Part shown: piece after piece, positions 22,875-32,700 of the stretch
Numbering within the stretch: position 1 is the stretch's first letter
Layout of the letters: every line of letters starts with the position of its first letter
Assembly: GCA_009731375.1 (NCBI GenBank)
Contig: BJOX01000152.1
Location: forward strand, 426,341 to 477,197
Source: Paulinella micropora
Taxonomy: Eukaryota; Cercozoa; Imbricatea; Euglyphida
DNA length: 50,857 bases
Reading direction: 5' to 3'
Position numbers and translations under genes: made by a program
The notes under the pieces: model-generated
Told to the model about the DNA's origin: nothing
Seen by the model: the letters and a program-made list of their open reading frames with translations, nothing else
Database searches by the model: none

Positions 22875-23951
22875 ATGATGCAAGAGCAAGATGATGGGAC
22901 GGTTGCCACCAGTGCCGCCGCCAACGAGGCCATCCAGTCAAACCCTATGCTCATGGGCCTACAAGAGGCGGACTTTGGGAAGTTAGTGAAGAGACAACAA
23001 GGCGGCTTTTTCTCTGTCGTTGATGCCATCACCGCATTCAAGGGATGTTCTGACATAGACGCACGGAACATCTACGCTCGGCTCAAGGAACAGATCGACA
23101 AGCTCTGTGTCCAACGATCATTCAAAAAGATACAGTTTATGGCTTCCAGTGGCAAAAGAGGCAGAGCAGTCGACTGCCTGCCCTTTGACAAGCTGCTCCA
23201 GGTGCTGGCCCTGGTGCCAGGGGAGAGAGCAAAGCAACTGCGATCGGAGCAGGCCAACCTCGCGGCACGAGCAGTGGTCGGGGACGAGGAGCTCGAGGCA
23301 GCGATGCCTCTGAGGCGCGAGCAGTTGTCAGAACAGACGAGGCGCGACGTGCTGGGCTCGATCGAGCAGCCACCCACCAAGAAGCGACGCACCGAACTTG
23401 AGCTCATCGAAGACCGCATCGTAATGGTCGGTGCGCGCAAGAGGCTGTGCATTGCAGAGTTTGCGGCGCCGTTGGATGCCTACAAAGGCGTTCTCGAGCT
23501 CCTCGGCATCAAGCTGGATGATAGGGACAAGCTATTTTTCGCGGACGAGGCACGCAACAGCGCACGACAGGCAGTAGAGGCCATGAGAAGAACATCCGCC
23601 CTGCCCATGATCACCGCTGGTGCTACGGCTACAGTGCCAGAGCCGGTGGCAACAAGGAAGGAATTGGCCATGACTGACGTCTTTCTGCAGCTGGCCTCGT
23701 CTCCCAAGCCAGCGGGTCCCGAGAGGACGGAGCTGTTGAAAAAAGCTGGCATGCTGGCCGCTGCCCGGTACCGTGCGAGGTATCAAGGGAAAGAACCGCC
23801 TAAGGCAGAGAGGCTGGTAAACGGTGCCATGCGCAAGATCAATGTATATTTCGAACAGGACAGAGACATTGTTGAAGCGGCCTGTAAAGAAGTGTTAGAA
23901 CAGCGAAATAGAGTTAACAGTCCAAACATTTCCAAGTATTTCAAATGTTGA
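22875..23951 (+). CDS. KilA-N/BRO-like DNA-binding protein
   Basis: The 358-residue protein has an N-terminal domain, about residues 30-130, with the order FFSVVDAITAF, IYARLKEQ, RAVDCLPFDKLLQVLALVPGERAKQLR and LAARAVVGDEELEAAM. That order matches BRO/KilA-N-type domains found in giant viruses and some eukaryotes, where a 'pathway to PG-x-x-A' helix follows. A basic patch (PPTKKRRTELEL) near residue 165 is a likely nuclear signal. The C-terminal half is helical and unassigned. I chose ATG 22875; the frame opens at a TTG at 22851. A role in transcription or replication control is inferred. Confidence 0.65.
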   Translation: MMQEQDDGTVATSAAANEAIQSNPMLMGLQEADFGKLVKRQQGGFFSVVDAITAFKGCSDIDARNIYARLKEQIDKLCVQRSFKKIQFMASSGKRGRAVDCLPFDKLLQVLALVPGERAKQLRSEQANLAARAVVGDEELEAAMPLRREQLSEQTRRDVLGSIEQPPTKKRRTELELIEDRIVMVGARKRLCIAEFAAPLDAYKGVLELLGIKLDDRDKLFFADEARNSARQAVEAMRRTSALPMITAGATATVPEPVATRKELAMTDVFLQLASSPKPAGPERTELLKKAGMLAAARYRARYQGKEPPKAERLVNGAMRKINVYFEQDRDIVEAACKEVLEQRNRVNSPNISKYFKC

Positions 23952-23965
23952 AAAGATTTCTTTTT

Positions 23966-23971
23966 AATAAA
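23966..23971 (+). terminator. AATAAA polyadenylation-type signal
   Basis: The sequence TTAATAAATAAAA lies about 15 bases after the stop of the BRO-like gene, followed by a T-run that leads into the next promoter. Confidence 0.4.
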
Positions 23972-24031
23972 TAAAATTTTTTTTCTTCTTCTGCTCTTAT
24001 TTACCAAAAGGACAAAGGCAAAAAACTAAAG

Positions 24032-24328
24032 ATGTCTTCCAGCTCCTGCACGACTTGCGGCCACGCCACCACTGCTCCTGTCAAGGAAAAGAAGACAAGG
24101 GCGCCGTCCGCGTATAACGAATATTTCAAGTCGATGATGCAGGACCCAGAGATCCGCGCACTCGAGCACAAAATGCGGATGAGGGTCATATCTGAACGGT
24201 GGAACGAGCAAAAATCGAAGCAGGCTGCTCCTGCTCCTTCTTCTGCGTCTGCACCCCACTCGGAACAGGCACAGGCAGCGAGCGAGGCACTCCCCGCTGG
24301 ACGCCCTGTCCTCGTGCGTTCGATCTAA
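24032..24328 (+). CDS. YABBY/HMG-box-like protein
   Basis: The 98-residue product begins with a small zinc-like CTTCGH (C6, C9, H11). It continues with RAPSAYNEYFKSMMQDPEIRA and then RMRVISERWNEQK, about residues 23-61. That is the helix pattern of the HMG-like box in YABBY proteins, which also occur in algal DNA viruses. It would bend or bind DNA, in transcription or genome packing. The last about 48 codons overlap the 3' end of the convergent resolvase gene. Confidence 0.65.
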   Translation: MSSSSCTTCGHATTAPVKEKKTRAPSAYNEYFKSMMQDPEIRALEHKMRMRVISERWNEQKSKQAAPAPSSASAPHSEQAQAASEALPAGRPVLVRSI

Positions 24329-24842
24329 CCAGCGCACAGAACGCGAGACCAAAGGCATCCGAGAGGTGCTCGTTTTCGCTGAGGCATTTAGTCTCGCCAG
24401 TGACGTTGAACGATTCTATTAAATTCTGTGCCAGCACCCTGGACTGTAACTTGAATTTGCCCTTGATCCGTCCGGACATGGCCGGTGTCAACGAGAAGAA
24501 GCACGAGAACTTGAAACTAGAGGCATAATAGAGCAGCTCCTTGGCACCGAGGCCGAGCATAGTTGCACCGGCCGCCGCTTGGATAAGCAGATTTGACGGG
24601 TTTGTGTTTGCTCTCCCGAAATTTTGGTCCTCGATAACACAGACGTCGGCGTTGTACAGTTCCTCAATCGCGCTAAGGCACGCAAACAGCGATTTTGTCT
24701 TGAAGCTGTCGATGTCGTCCTGTCTGGCGATGTCTAAAACGCTGGCATACGTGACGGTGATAGCGTTGGTGCTGTTGTCCTTTGTGAGCACTACCACTCC
24801 CAGATTTCTCAGCCCAGGGTCGATTGATACCACTTTTTTCAT
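24186..24842 (-). CDS. RuvC-like Holliday junction resolvase (poxvirus A22-like)
   Basis: The 218-residue nuclease has the RNase H-fold acidic residues expected of RuvC/A22 enzymes: D8 in VVSIDPGLRNLGVVV, E71 in VCVIEDQNFG, and D162 in HLSDAFGLAF. It cleaves four-way junctions or concatemers during replication and packaging. The family is a core gene of nucleocytoplasmic large DNA viruses. The catalytic core ends near residue 175. The remaining tail overlaps the YABBY-like gene on the other strand by 143 bases and may be an extension without function. Confidence 0.85.
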   Translation of the reverse strand: MKKVVSIDPGLRNLGVVVLTKDNSTNAITVTYASVLDIARQDDIDSFKTKSLFACLSAIEELYNADVCVIEDQNFGRANTNPSNLLIQAAAGATMLGLGAKELLYYASSFKFSCFFSLTPAMSGRIKGKFKLQSRVLAQNLIESFNVTGETKCLSENEHLSDAFGLAFCALVRSNARGQGVQRGVPRSLPVPVPSGVQTQKKEQEQPASIFARSTVQI

Positions 24843-24890
24843 TTTCGTGTATCTTTCCTTTTGTTTTAATACGAGACGAACTTTCTTTTT

Positions 24891-26075
24891 TTATACGTCC
24901 TCATACCAACTGAGGCTCACGTACACGTCGGCACTGCCTGTAGTGGTCGAGGCGGCCAGACACAGCACTTCTCCGGGCCCGACGTTGATGTCCAGCTTGC
25001 TCAAGTCTAGCGAAGCGGCGGCCGACCCGGTCGAGGACACGACGCACGCCGCGGCCGCATTGCCGCCACTGACGTTCACCAAGCTCGTGCTGTACTCGGT
25101 ATTAGAAGCGGCCGAGTCGTGGTTCGCGTAGGTCGGCGCGCTGCCAAACGTGGCCTGGGTCAGCACGCGCAGGGTCACTGGTTTCGTGCCGCTTACGACG
25201 GCGACCGTCAGCAGCAGCGGGTACAGCACGTCGTTGTTGGCCAGGGCCCCAATCAAGGTCTTGTTGCGGATGGTCAGCACGTTCTGTTCGGTGGCGCCGA
25301 TGGTCTGCATGGTGGGACGAGCAAAGGTCAGGCCAAGCTGTCGCACAAAGCCCTCGACAAAGACACCGACCGAGGCGCTGCGCAGCTGTGCGCTCGCGCC
25401 AATCGTCTGCAGACGGAAAGGCAGCGAAGCGTTCGACAGCGACGGCAGGGTGTTGGCGCCCGCGTAGCGTATGCGGTGCACAGGCACGAGGGCGCCGTCC
25501 AGCTGCCGCTCGGTCGAGAAGACGATGGCGCCAAAGCCCAAGTACTGGAATTTGACTTCGAAGATATTGCCCTTCGACCAGTCCTTGCGGTCCAAGCTGT
25601 CACTGCCGAGACAGGTATCCAGGTTCCAGTTCTTTTGGTCGATGTACGTGTCCACGCCCGCGTTGCGGTGCAGGATGCGCAGCCGGTTGGACTGCGTCTG
25701 GTCCTGCACGAAGAAGAACCCATTCGAGTCGTCGCCGATGCCCGCCAGCGCCGTATTGGCCGCGTTCGCCGCCGCGGGAAAGATGGCAGTGAAGCGGCAG
25801 ACCAGCCCTTGCCCCGCGCGGTACTTGCAGCGCCTGAGGCTCTGGGCCTGGGCCGTGCCGCTCAGCGACACCAGGCCGTTGGCGCAGGCCACCGTGCCAG
25901 AGGTAGTGAACTTGCGCGGGTTGAGCGAGCCGGCGTAAGGGAAAGCCTCCTGCAAGAGCGGCGTAGGGTACGCGACCTTGTGCTCTCCAAAGGCCGTGGT
26001 CATGGAGGGCAACGGCTTGGTCTCAATGGTGTCCTCCAGCCGCAGCCGTTTCGTGCCGCCGAGCGTCAGCGACAT
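24891..26075 (-). CDS. Beta-rich virion protein, unassigned
   Basis: The 394-residue protein is rich in Ser, Thr, Ala and Gly. It contains the block FFFVQDQT...LRILHRNAGV, then WSKGNIFEVKFQYLGFGAIVFSTE, about residues 115-190. Proteins with this 'KGNIF-x-V-x-FQYLGFG' strand pattern occur among structural proteins of algal and marine viruses, in my recollection; the exact family is not named. It ends with SADVYVSLSWYEDV. It lies beside the penton-like gene with divergent promoters, so a capsid surface or host-attachment role is likely. Confidence 0.65.
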   Translation of the reverse strand: MSLTLGGTKRLRLEDTIETKPLPSMTTAFGEHKVAYPTPLLQEAFPYAGSLNPRKFTTSGTVACANGLVSLSGTAQAQSLRRCKYRAGQGLVCRFTAIFPAAANAANTALAGIGDDSNGFFFVQDQTQSNRLRILHRNAGVDTYIDQKNWNLDTCLGSDSLDRKDWSKGNIFEVKFQYLGFGAIVFSTERQLDGALVPVHRIRYAGANTLPSLSNASLPFRLQTIGASAQLRSASVGVFVEGFVRQLGLTFARPTMQTIGATEQNVLTIRNKTLIGALANNDVLYPLLLTVAVVSGTKPVTLRVLTQATFGSAPTYANHDSAASNTEYSTSLVNVSGGNAAAACVVSSTGSAAASLDLSKLDINVGPGEVLCLAASTTTGSADVYVSLSWYEDV

Positions 26076-26131
26076 TTTTTTATTCTGTTAGTAGTTAGTG
26101 ACCAGGAAAATAAGTTTTTTTGGTACAAACA

Positions 26132-26956
26132 ATGAGCTCCCTGCGCAACATTAGCAAAATGAACCTGCTGGTCAGGAGCAAGGACCGGGACAGGGTACAG
26201 GGAGTGGGCGATTCAGCAGAGTTCCGGCTGCCCTTGTCGGAGGCTATCGAGGGCCGGTACAAGCTCATTTGGGCCACGGTGCCCAACGCGCTATACAACG
26301 TGAATTCGAAAAACAACAAGTTGTACCTAACCAGCACGGCCACGGGCGACGTGACCATTACGATCCCATCGCAGAATTACACCGGTGAGACCCTGGCGGA
26401 CGCGCTGCAGAGTTTGCTGATCAACGAAGGGTACGTGCAGCCCGGGCAGACGATCGGCATCACGTACCTCGATACCCACCTCAAGCTGCAGTTTACGTTG
26501 AGCGCCGGCGCCGAGTTCACGATCTACTGCAGGCAATCCAATACGGACAGCGCGCACGCGGTGCTCGGCTTCGAGACTTCGGCACAGGACGCGGCGGCAC
26601 AGCTGACTCCGGGGCAGACCAGGGTCTTGCCCAGCGTGGTGGCGCTGGGCCTGCCGACTAGCCTTGGCATCCGGATCAAGGAGTGCTCGAGTTTGGCCTA
26701 CTCGGTCGGCGGCTTCTACGAAGTGTGGAACGGCAGCAGCGTCACGCGCGGCACCAAGGATCACTCGGCCAGCCTGATCATTCCGTTCTTGGCCTCGAGC
26801 GGTGGCTACCAGTCTTCTGCGCAGGACAGGCACGACCAGTACGTCTACTTTCCTAGCCCGACCAAGTATCTCAACATCCAGGTCGTGTCGCCGGACACGC
26901 GCGACAAGGTTGACCTCAACGGAGCAGACTGGGAAATGCTGCTGAGCAAGGCGTAA
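26132..26956 (+). CDS. Penton-like minor capsid protein (single jelly-roll)
   Basis: The 274-residue protein resembles the penton/minor capsid protein of polinton-like viruses and virophages. The N-terminus has VRSKDRDRVQG, then a strand YKLIWATVPNALYNVN with the N-x-Y-N-x-N pattern. Next comes VTITIPSQNYTGETLADALQ with the G-x-Y helix of that family, a GFET turn, and a C-terminal IIPFLASSGGYQSS...YVYFPSPT. Residues about 30-270 cover the jelly roll. It would form the five-fold vertices together with the major capsid protein. The ATG at 26132 was chosen over the earlier GTG opening. Confidence 0.75.
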   Translation: MSSLRNISKMNLLVRSKDRDRVQGVGDSAEFRLPLSEAIEGRYKLIWATVPNALYNVNSKNNKLYLTSTATGDVTITIPSQNYTGETLADALQSLLINEGYVQPGQTIGITYLDTHLKLQFTLSAGAEFTIYCRQSNTDSAHAVLGFETSAQDAAAQLTPGQTRVLPSVVALGLPTSLGIRIKECSSLAYSVGGFYEVWNGSSVTRGTKDHSASLIIPFLASSGGYQSSAQDRHDQYVYFPSPTKYLNIQVVSPDTRDKVDLNGADWEMLLSKA

Positions 26957-26990
26957 GGAATTTTTTTTAATCTTCAGGCGAAGAGAAGAG

Positions 26991-27296
26991 ATGGAGAAGG
27001 AAGTAAAAAACAACATGGTCGGCCGAGTCAAACATCGCGTAGATGTTGCCAGGGCGCGTTACGGACCACACCCTCGCGGGCCGCGCGTCGGTGTCCACGG
27101 CAGAAGAGTACCAGCACCAGCACCAGCGGCAGCAGCACCGCCACCGGACCCGGTCGAGCAGCACCACCACGACCCGGTCGAGTACACGCGCTATCTGTTG
27201 GCCCTGACCAAGAAGAAGAAGAACAACTCCAGTGTGCCGGCCTTCAAGCCGAAGGCGGCCAGGCGCAAAAAGAGGAAGGCGACAACGAAAATTTAA
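26991..27296 (+). CDS. Small very basic protein
   Basis: The 101-residue product is rich in Arg, Lys, His and Pro, with a central alanine/proline stretch (PAPAPAAAAPPPDP) and a basic end (KPKAARRKKRKATTK). It looks like a DNA-condensing virion core protein. No family is recognised. It lies between the penton-like gene and a membrane protein. Confidence 0.55.
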   Translation: MEKEVKNNMVGRVKHRVDVARARYGPHPRGPRVGVHGRRVPAPAPAAAAPPPDPVEQHHHDPVEYTRYLLALTKKKKNNSSVPAFKPKAARRKKRKATTKI

Positions 27297-27323
27297 ATCT
27301 TGTCGCAAACTTTCTTTTAACAG

Positions 27324-27919
27324 ATGGACGAGAAAGTCGTGATACCGCGGGAGGACTCGCACGACTCGGATGACTCGGACGTAAAGCGAGAGGAAGAAAA
27401 ATGGTCCTCGCGCCACGAGTCTTATTTTGCCAGCGTGGTGGACGAATGCGCGCTGCACGCGCGCCTCAACAACTCGGCCGGCTACTACTACTATAACCGT
27501 TTTCTGTTGTTTGGCTTGCTGTCTACGATCGTGCCGGCGATCTGTTCCGTTATTGTGGGCAACTTCGGTTTTAAGGCATGTGAAGCGGGCCGGGCGGGCT
27601 ACGACTGGGTCAGCGTGACCTGCCTGATCGTAGTAGCTATCGTCTCCGGCACCAACAGCTTTTTCAACTTTGGGCAGAAAGCAGAGCGCCACTTCTCCTG
27701 CGAGATCCTCTTTGAAATGGTCAAGAACGAGCTGTCTGTCGAGATGGCCAAGAAGAGGCGCTTTAGATTAGCGGCGGACGTGCTGCTGGTCAAGATTACC
27801 ATGGCCCTGGAGAAAGTGCGCTCGAACGAGCAAGTTATACCGTCAGTGGTGTTGTGGGCGCACCGCCTGGACCGCGAGAAGCTGGCCAAAGCGCGTGCAC
27901 AGATGGTGACGAGCGGCGA
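27324..27919 (+). CDS. SLATT-like two-helix membrane protein (cut by gap)
   Basis: The visible 198 residues contain an acidic N-terminus (HDSDDSDVKREEE), then two membrane segments, about residues 60-80 and 94-113. A charged helical domain follows (KAERHFSCEILFEMVKNEL, then RRFRLAADVLLVKITMALEKV). The order of short cytosolic region, two helices and helical tail resembles SLATT/DUF4231-type proteins found in giant viruses and in bacterial effector systems. The assignment is tentative. The 3' end is lost in the 10-N gap at 27,920-27,929. Confidence 0.6.
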
Positions 27920-27929
27920 NNNNNNNNNN
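27920..27929. other. Assembly gap of 10 N
   Basis: Exactly ten N, a conventional unknown-size scaffold gap. It cuts the SLATT-like gene. Confidence 0.95.
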
Positions 27930-27975
27930 GCAGCACGCCCGTGACGCTGGGCAGGCACTTGATCCCGATGCCTAC

Positions 27976-28287
27976 TTAGCTGATAGTGCAGACCTTGGGA
28001 CACAGCTCGCAGCAGTTGGTAGCGAGGGCGGCCTTCACGAGCTCCCAGATGACATCGACCACGGGCGGGATGAGCTTGTCCACGTTGTCGTCGGGACACA
28101 AGTCCACGAGCACGGCCACGAGGATCTGCTTCTTCTCCTCGCCCGTGTGGTTAGTATAGAGAGCAAGGTACTTGACCCCGTGGACAATGAGCTGCGGCAC
28201 GCTCTGCCAAGAGAAATCGCTGTATGTGCGCTTGAGCTCGAGTGCGAGCTCGTGCGAGGTTACGGCGATGGACTCCTGTGACGAGGG
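27976..28287 (-). CDS. Partial viral ORF cut by a gap, unassigned
   Basis: On the minus strand the frame is open from the gap at 28,288 to a stop at 27,976, giving 103 residues. The sequence includes VPQLIVHGVKYLALYTNHTG, then KKQILVAVLVDLC and LIPPVVDVIWELVK. Small helical proteins with a terminal 'LIP-x2-ID-x-I' segment occur in several algal-virus genomes, but I do not name the family. The start is missing. A further 46 bases to the left have no gene. Confidence 0.5.
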   Translation of the reverse strand, partial: PSSQESIAVTSHELALELKRTYSDFSWQSVPQLIVHGVKYLALYTNHTGEEKKQILVAVLVDLCPDDNVDKLIPPVVDVIWELVKAALATNCCELCPKVCTIS

Positions 28288-28297
28288 NNNNNNNNNN
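28288..28297. other. Assembly gap of 10 N
   Basis: A second unknown-size scaffold gap, cutting the partial minus-strand ORF at its N-terminal side. Confidence 0.95.
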
Positions 28298-28446
28298 CCA
28301 GCCGTTGTTCGGTCTTACGTCTTTGCAACATGTTCTTTGTTGTTGTTTTGCGCCATAAGAAAAAAATATATCCTCTTTTCCCTTTTAGTATAAAAAAGAG
28401 AGTGAATGGCCTTGCTGAAACTGGACAACCGGCAGCTGAACGAATT

Positions 28447-29424
28447 ATGGACACCGAAGAAAAACTGCTCGTGCCGGAAGAATCGCGGTTTTGTCTCTTT
28501 CCCATCAGGCGTCCACAGTTGTATTCATTCTATGAAGCTTCCCTGCGCTCGTTCTGGACGGCAGATGAGCTAGACCTGAGCCGGGAACAGGCCGATTTCA
28601 AGAAACTGAGTGCCGATGAACAGCATTTTATCAAGATGGTGCTGGGCTTCTTTGCTAGCTCGGACGGCATCATCCAAGAGAACCTGGCCGCTAATTTTTT
28701 GGCCGAGGTGCAGTATTCCGAAGCGAGACTTTTTTATTCTTACCAGATCTTTAATGAGGCCGAACACTCGCGGACCTACAGCCTGTTGATCGACACGATC
28801 ATCAGCGACCAGCAAGAGAAGGACAAGCTGTTCAATGCGATCACGCAGGTCCCGACCGTCGCACAAAAAGCCAAGTGGGCGCTGCAGTGGCTCAGCCCGG
28901 CCCGGTCTTCGTTTGCCGAGCGGCTGGTGGCGTTCGCTTGTGTGGAACTTGTCCAGTTCGCCTCTTCTTTCGCCTCCATCTTTTGGCTGAAACAAAAGCA
29001 CCCGGGCCTGCTGCAGGGCCTGTGCACCAGCAACGAGTTTATTGCGCGGGACGAGACGCAGCACGGCCTGTTCGCGTGCCACTTGTACAAACACCACGTG
29101 TCGAACAAGCTGCAGATGTCACGCGTTTTCCAGATCGTCGCTGGCTGCGTCGAAGTCGAGCGGAGGTTCATCAGCGAGTCGCTGCCCGTGAATCTGTTGG
29201 GTTTGAACGCGACGCTGATGGAGCGGTACGTCGAGTTCGTGGCCGACGGCCTGTTGCAGAACTTGGGCCTGAGCGAAAAGCTGTACGGGGTGGCCAAGTG
29301 CCCCTTGCCCTTCATGGAGCAGCTAGGCGTGGTAGGCAAGACTAACTTTTTCGAGAAGAGAGTGAGCGAGTACGCGCGGGCGCCGGCCAAGGAGCCTGAA
29401 TGGGGCCTAGACCAGGACTTCTAG
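28447..29424 (+). CDS. RNR2: Ribonucleoside-diphosphate reductase small subunit (class Ia)
   Basis: The 325-residue R2 subunit holds the diiron-tyrosyl radical. All ligands are present: D73 (FFASSDG), E104 and H107 (NEAEHSRTYSLL), the radical tyrosine Y111, E167 (ACVELVQF), and E203 and H206 (RDETQHGLFA). The C-terminus ends EWGLDQDF, the tail that docks on R1. KTNFFEKRVSEYAR is the usual family block. I chose ATG 28447; the upstream open frame reads through an A/T-rich leader. With the R1 gene at 1,570 it makes a complete enzyme. It ends overlapping the stop of the minus-strand coiled-coil ORF. Confidence 0.97.
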   Translation: MDTEEKLLVPEESRFCLFPIRRPQLYSFYEASLRSFWTADELDLSREQADFKKLSADEQHFIKMVLGFFASSDGIIQENLAANFLAEVQYSEARLFYSYQIFNEAEHSRTYSLLIDTIISDQQEKDKLFNAITQVPTVAQKAKWALQWLSPARSSFAERLVAFACVELVQFASSFASIFWLKQKHPGLLQGLCTSNEFIARDETQHGLFACHLYKHHVSNKLQMSRVFQIVAGCVEVERRFISESLPVNLLGLNATLMERYVEFVADGLLQNLGLSEKLYGVAKCPLPFMEQLGVVGKTNFFEKRVSEYARAPAKEPEWGLDQDF

Positions 29425-29708
29425 CCATTGATGGTGTCTGGCATCTCTACGACTGTCTCTTCTAGTGCCATTTCGGCCTCGGCTGCTGCCGCGTGGGCGG
29501 CTGCCTCGGCTGCTGCCGCCTCGGCCTCTTCTTGCTCTTGGATAAGCGTCTTGACTTGCTCGCGCATGTCCTTGTCACAGCAGACCTTTTCACACAGCGC
29601 AATCTGCAGCTGTAACTTCTCTCGTTCTACGGCCAGTATCCGGCGGCGGGCTAGGCACGTGGCCAGCTCGTTCTCGTTCTCGGCTAGTGCTTGTCTCAAC
29701 GCGTCCAT
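29421..29708 (-). CDS. Small coiled-coil protein
   Basis: The 95-residue product is a helical coiled coil (ALAENENELATCLARRRILAV), followed by an alanine/glutamate-rich helix and an acidic end. The stop overlaps that of RNR2. No family is recognised. It starts 38 bases past the end of the minus-strand fibre gene, so the two may be co-expressed late genes. Confidence 0.55.
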   Translation of the reverse strand: MDALRQALAENENELATCLARRRILAVEREKLQLQIALCEKVCCDKDMREQVKTLIQEQEEAEAAAAEAAAHAAAAEAEMALEETVVEMPDTING

Positions 29709-29745
29709 TTTTAATTAAAAAATACAGGATCGAAAAAAAAAAAAA

Positions 29746-32700
29746 TCAGCCCGGGATCTCGGTAATAGACACAAAACCTCTGTCATAGGCGGCCGATCCA
29801 ATGTTTGCAATGTAATTTACGGCAGTTGCTGTACCTCCGTAAACCTCGACCCAGATGTACTCGTTCGCGGCCACTTCCACTATGCCAGCTAGATTCACTG
29901 TTGCATACTGTCCGTTGAAAGAAGTACCGTTGCTAAAGGCAGAAGAGGCCAGCCAGCGCACCGACGCGATCGTAGTGTTGCTGGCAGGCCTGCTAGCGCT
30001 CTTCTCGACCCAGGCCTCGGCGTTCATGGGACTGCTCGTGGCGGTGTTTTTGAATTTGACGCAGGCAGCAACGAGCCATTTCCTGGTCATGCCCGACGTG
30101 TTCTGGAACGTGGTGTAGCTGGTAGAAGCGTTGCCCGAGTTGCTAGTCAAGCGAGTGATATTGCCGAAAGAAGGCGCGATTCTCACCGTGTTGTCGTAAG
30201 TCATAATCCTGGCAGCAGCATTAGCAAAAGTCAGCACTGTTTCGCAAAGCCAGTGGCCGTTGTCCCAGGTGCCCAGCTCGAACTCGCCGAGGTCGTTGAG
30301 CTGGAGCACACGATCAGTGCCAGCGGAGGGCAGCGCGCTCGGCAGCTTCAGCGCGACAGTCCCGGTGCTCGCGATCGAGCTGTTACCGACCACCAGCGGA
30401 GTCTTAGACGTCTTCTCGTCAACGTAGCTTTTGTTGGCAGCGTCAGTGGCTGCAGCGGGCGCAGCGACGCCAGTGATAGTATAGAGTGTCGTATCCTCCT
30501 CGAACGATGTATCCCAATATCCAACAATGGCGCTGCCGTAAATACTGCCTGTTTCAGTCACTACTAGGCGGTGGTAGTGATATGCACTTGGCACGGGGGA
30601 CAGTGTCTTACTTACGAAGCCATTGCCTGTCCACGTATAAGGACCGGGCTCCGTGAATATCGTAGTCCAGCTTATACCATCGTTGCTAGCCAAAACTCTG
30701 TATTTTCTAGGACCGTCTGTATAATACTGGTATCTTGTGTAGAGTTTGAAAGAGAGAAGACGCTTCCTCGCGGTTGCGTGCCTGATCTGTATCCACTCGC
30801 CGTCTACGTAACTTCCGCCGTCCACATTACTTGTTCTCCACGCCGCCTTCACTGTCCCTGATAGCGGCGCGTTCTCGGCTGTAGTGTAGTATTTACCGCC
30901 AGCTGATGACCAGCAATCTGATTCGATGGTAGCATACGTCTTGTCAAAGCACTTGTAGAGAACGTAGGGAGATGCAGCTTCGGACGAAGCCGCGATAGAC
31001 CAGTTCGGATCGGTCGAGGGCGTGTAAGCGCTGTTGCTGGTCCAGGCCGGCAGTGTGACAGCCTGTCCGGCCCCGGCAGTGCCTGCAGCGAAGGTCAAAC
31101 CATGTGAGAATGTCTGGTTCCCGTGCTGCAGCAAGCCTCCGCTGGTCACCGAGACTAGCGACGTTGCAGCAGGCAACGCGGTCGGCAGCAGGAGCGCAGA
31201 AGAGCCAGAAGCCGGAGCGGAAAGGGTGCTGGTGCCGCCCGCCCCGCTAAGTGACAGCGAGCTAGCAGCCCCTGTCGCTAGCTGACCACCAGAGTCGAGT
31301 GTCACTAGCAAAGTGCTACCGGGCAGAGATGCCGGCACCTTGAGCACAGAAGCACTCAGCTGCCCCGCAGAGGTCAGCGACGTCAGCGAAGTGCTGGCGG
31401 GCAGCGCGCTGGGCAGGCTCAACGCGACTGTTCCAGAGCTCGCGATCGTAGATGTACCGATCGTCAGTGGCGACGTGTGTGTATGCGAGTCCACGTAGCT
31501 CTTGTTGGCGCCGTCTGTCCCGTTTGCGGGGAGTGCTAGGTTCTTAACTCTGAGAGCAAGCCCGCTGTAATCGAAACTCAGCGCGCTGATCTGGAAGTAG
31601 TTATCAACGCCACTATTCTCAGTTACTATCAACACTGCATACCGACAGATCACGGGCGCAGTAGGTGTAAAAGCGGTTTCTGTAGCGTCGGCGAAGTTGT
31701 AATTTGTTGTCTGTGCTTGCCAGGTGGTCCAAGTATTCCCGTCGTCGCTGACTGCCATCACCCACTTGCGAGGCGATCTATTTGAAGAGGTAGTGATGTA
31801 GTACGTGGTCAGCCGCACTTCCGCCCCGAAATCGAGCTGGATCCACTCCCCATTCACGTTCGAGCCTCCCACTGTCTTGAACTTGTTGCTGGTGTAGGCA
31901 CCAGTTGAGGTGTTGTAGACGCTCAGTGGTGTACACCAGAAAGTACCAGTGCCGTTACTATCAAACGCCTTATAAGGGACGGACGTACTGAACGAGCCAC
32001 TAGCGCTCACGACAAACGTTTGACTGCCCGACGTCCAGCTCGCGGATGTCATGCCGTTAGGCATTCTGCTGCCGCTCGGAGAGTCTGTAAAAGCAAGACT
32101 GTGCCCAACCGGCTGCGCATGTGCCAGGCTGCCGCTGCCGTCTACCGTGACTAGCGATACCACGGACGGCAGACCACTGAAAGTCTTGATGGCGCTGGAG
32201 CCTGTGTCAGGAGCGGAAAGTGTGCTGGTGCCGCCTGCGCCGCTGAGTGACAGTGAGCTAGCAGCCCCTGTCGCTAGCTGACCACCGGAATCGAGTGTCA
32301 CTATCGATGTGCTTCCCGGCAGGGCGGTGGGCAGCTTGAGAGCAGAAGAGCCAGAGGCTGCCGCGGAAAGCGTACTGGTGCCGCCTGCACCGCTGAGTGA
32401 CAGCGAGCTAGCAGCCCCTGTCGCTAGCTGGCCGCTGGAGTCGAGGGTCACTAGCAAAGTACTGCCTGGCAGAGAGGCCGGCACCTTTAGTGCGGAGGCG
32501 CTTAGCTGCCCCGCAGAGGTCAGCGACGTCAGCGAAGTGCTGGCAGGCAGCGCACTGGGCAAGCTCAGCGCAACCGTCCCTGTACTCGCGATCGTAGACG
32601 TACCGATCGTCAGCGGTGACGCATGCGCGTGTCCGTCTACGTAAGCCTTGTTGGCAGCGTCGGTGCTGACTAGCGGCGCCGCTGTGATCTTGATTGCGGG

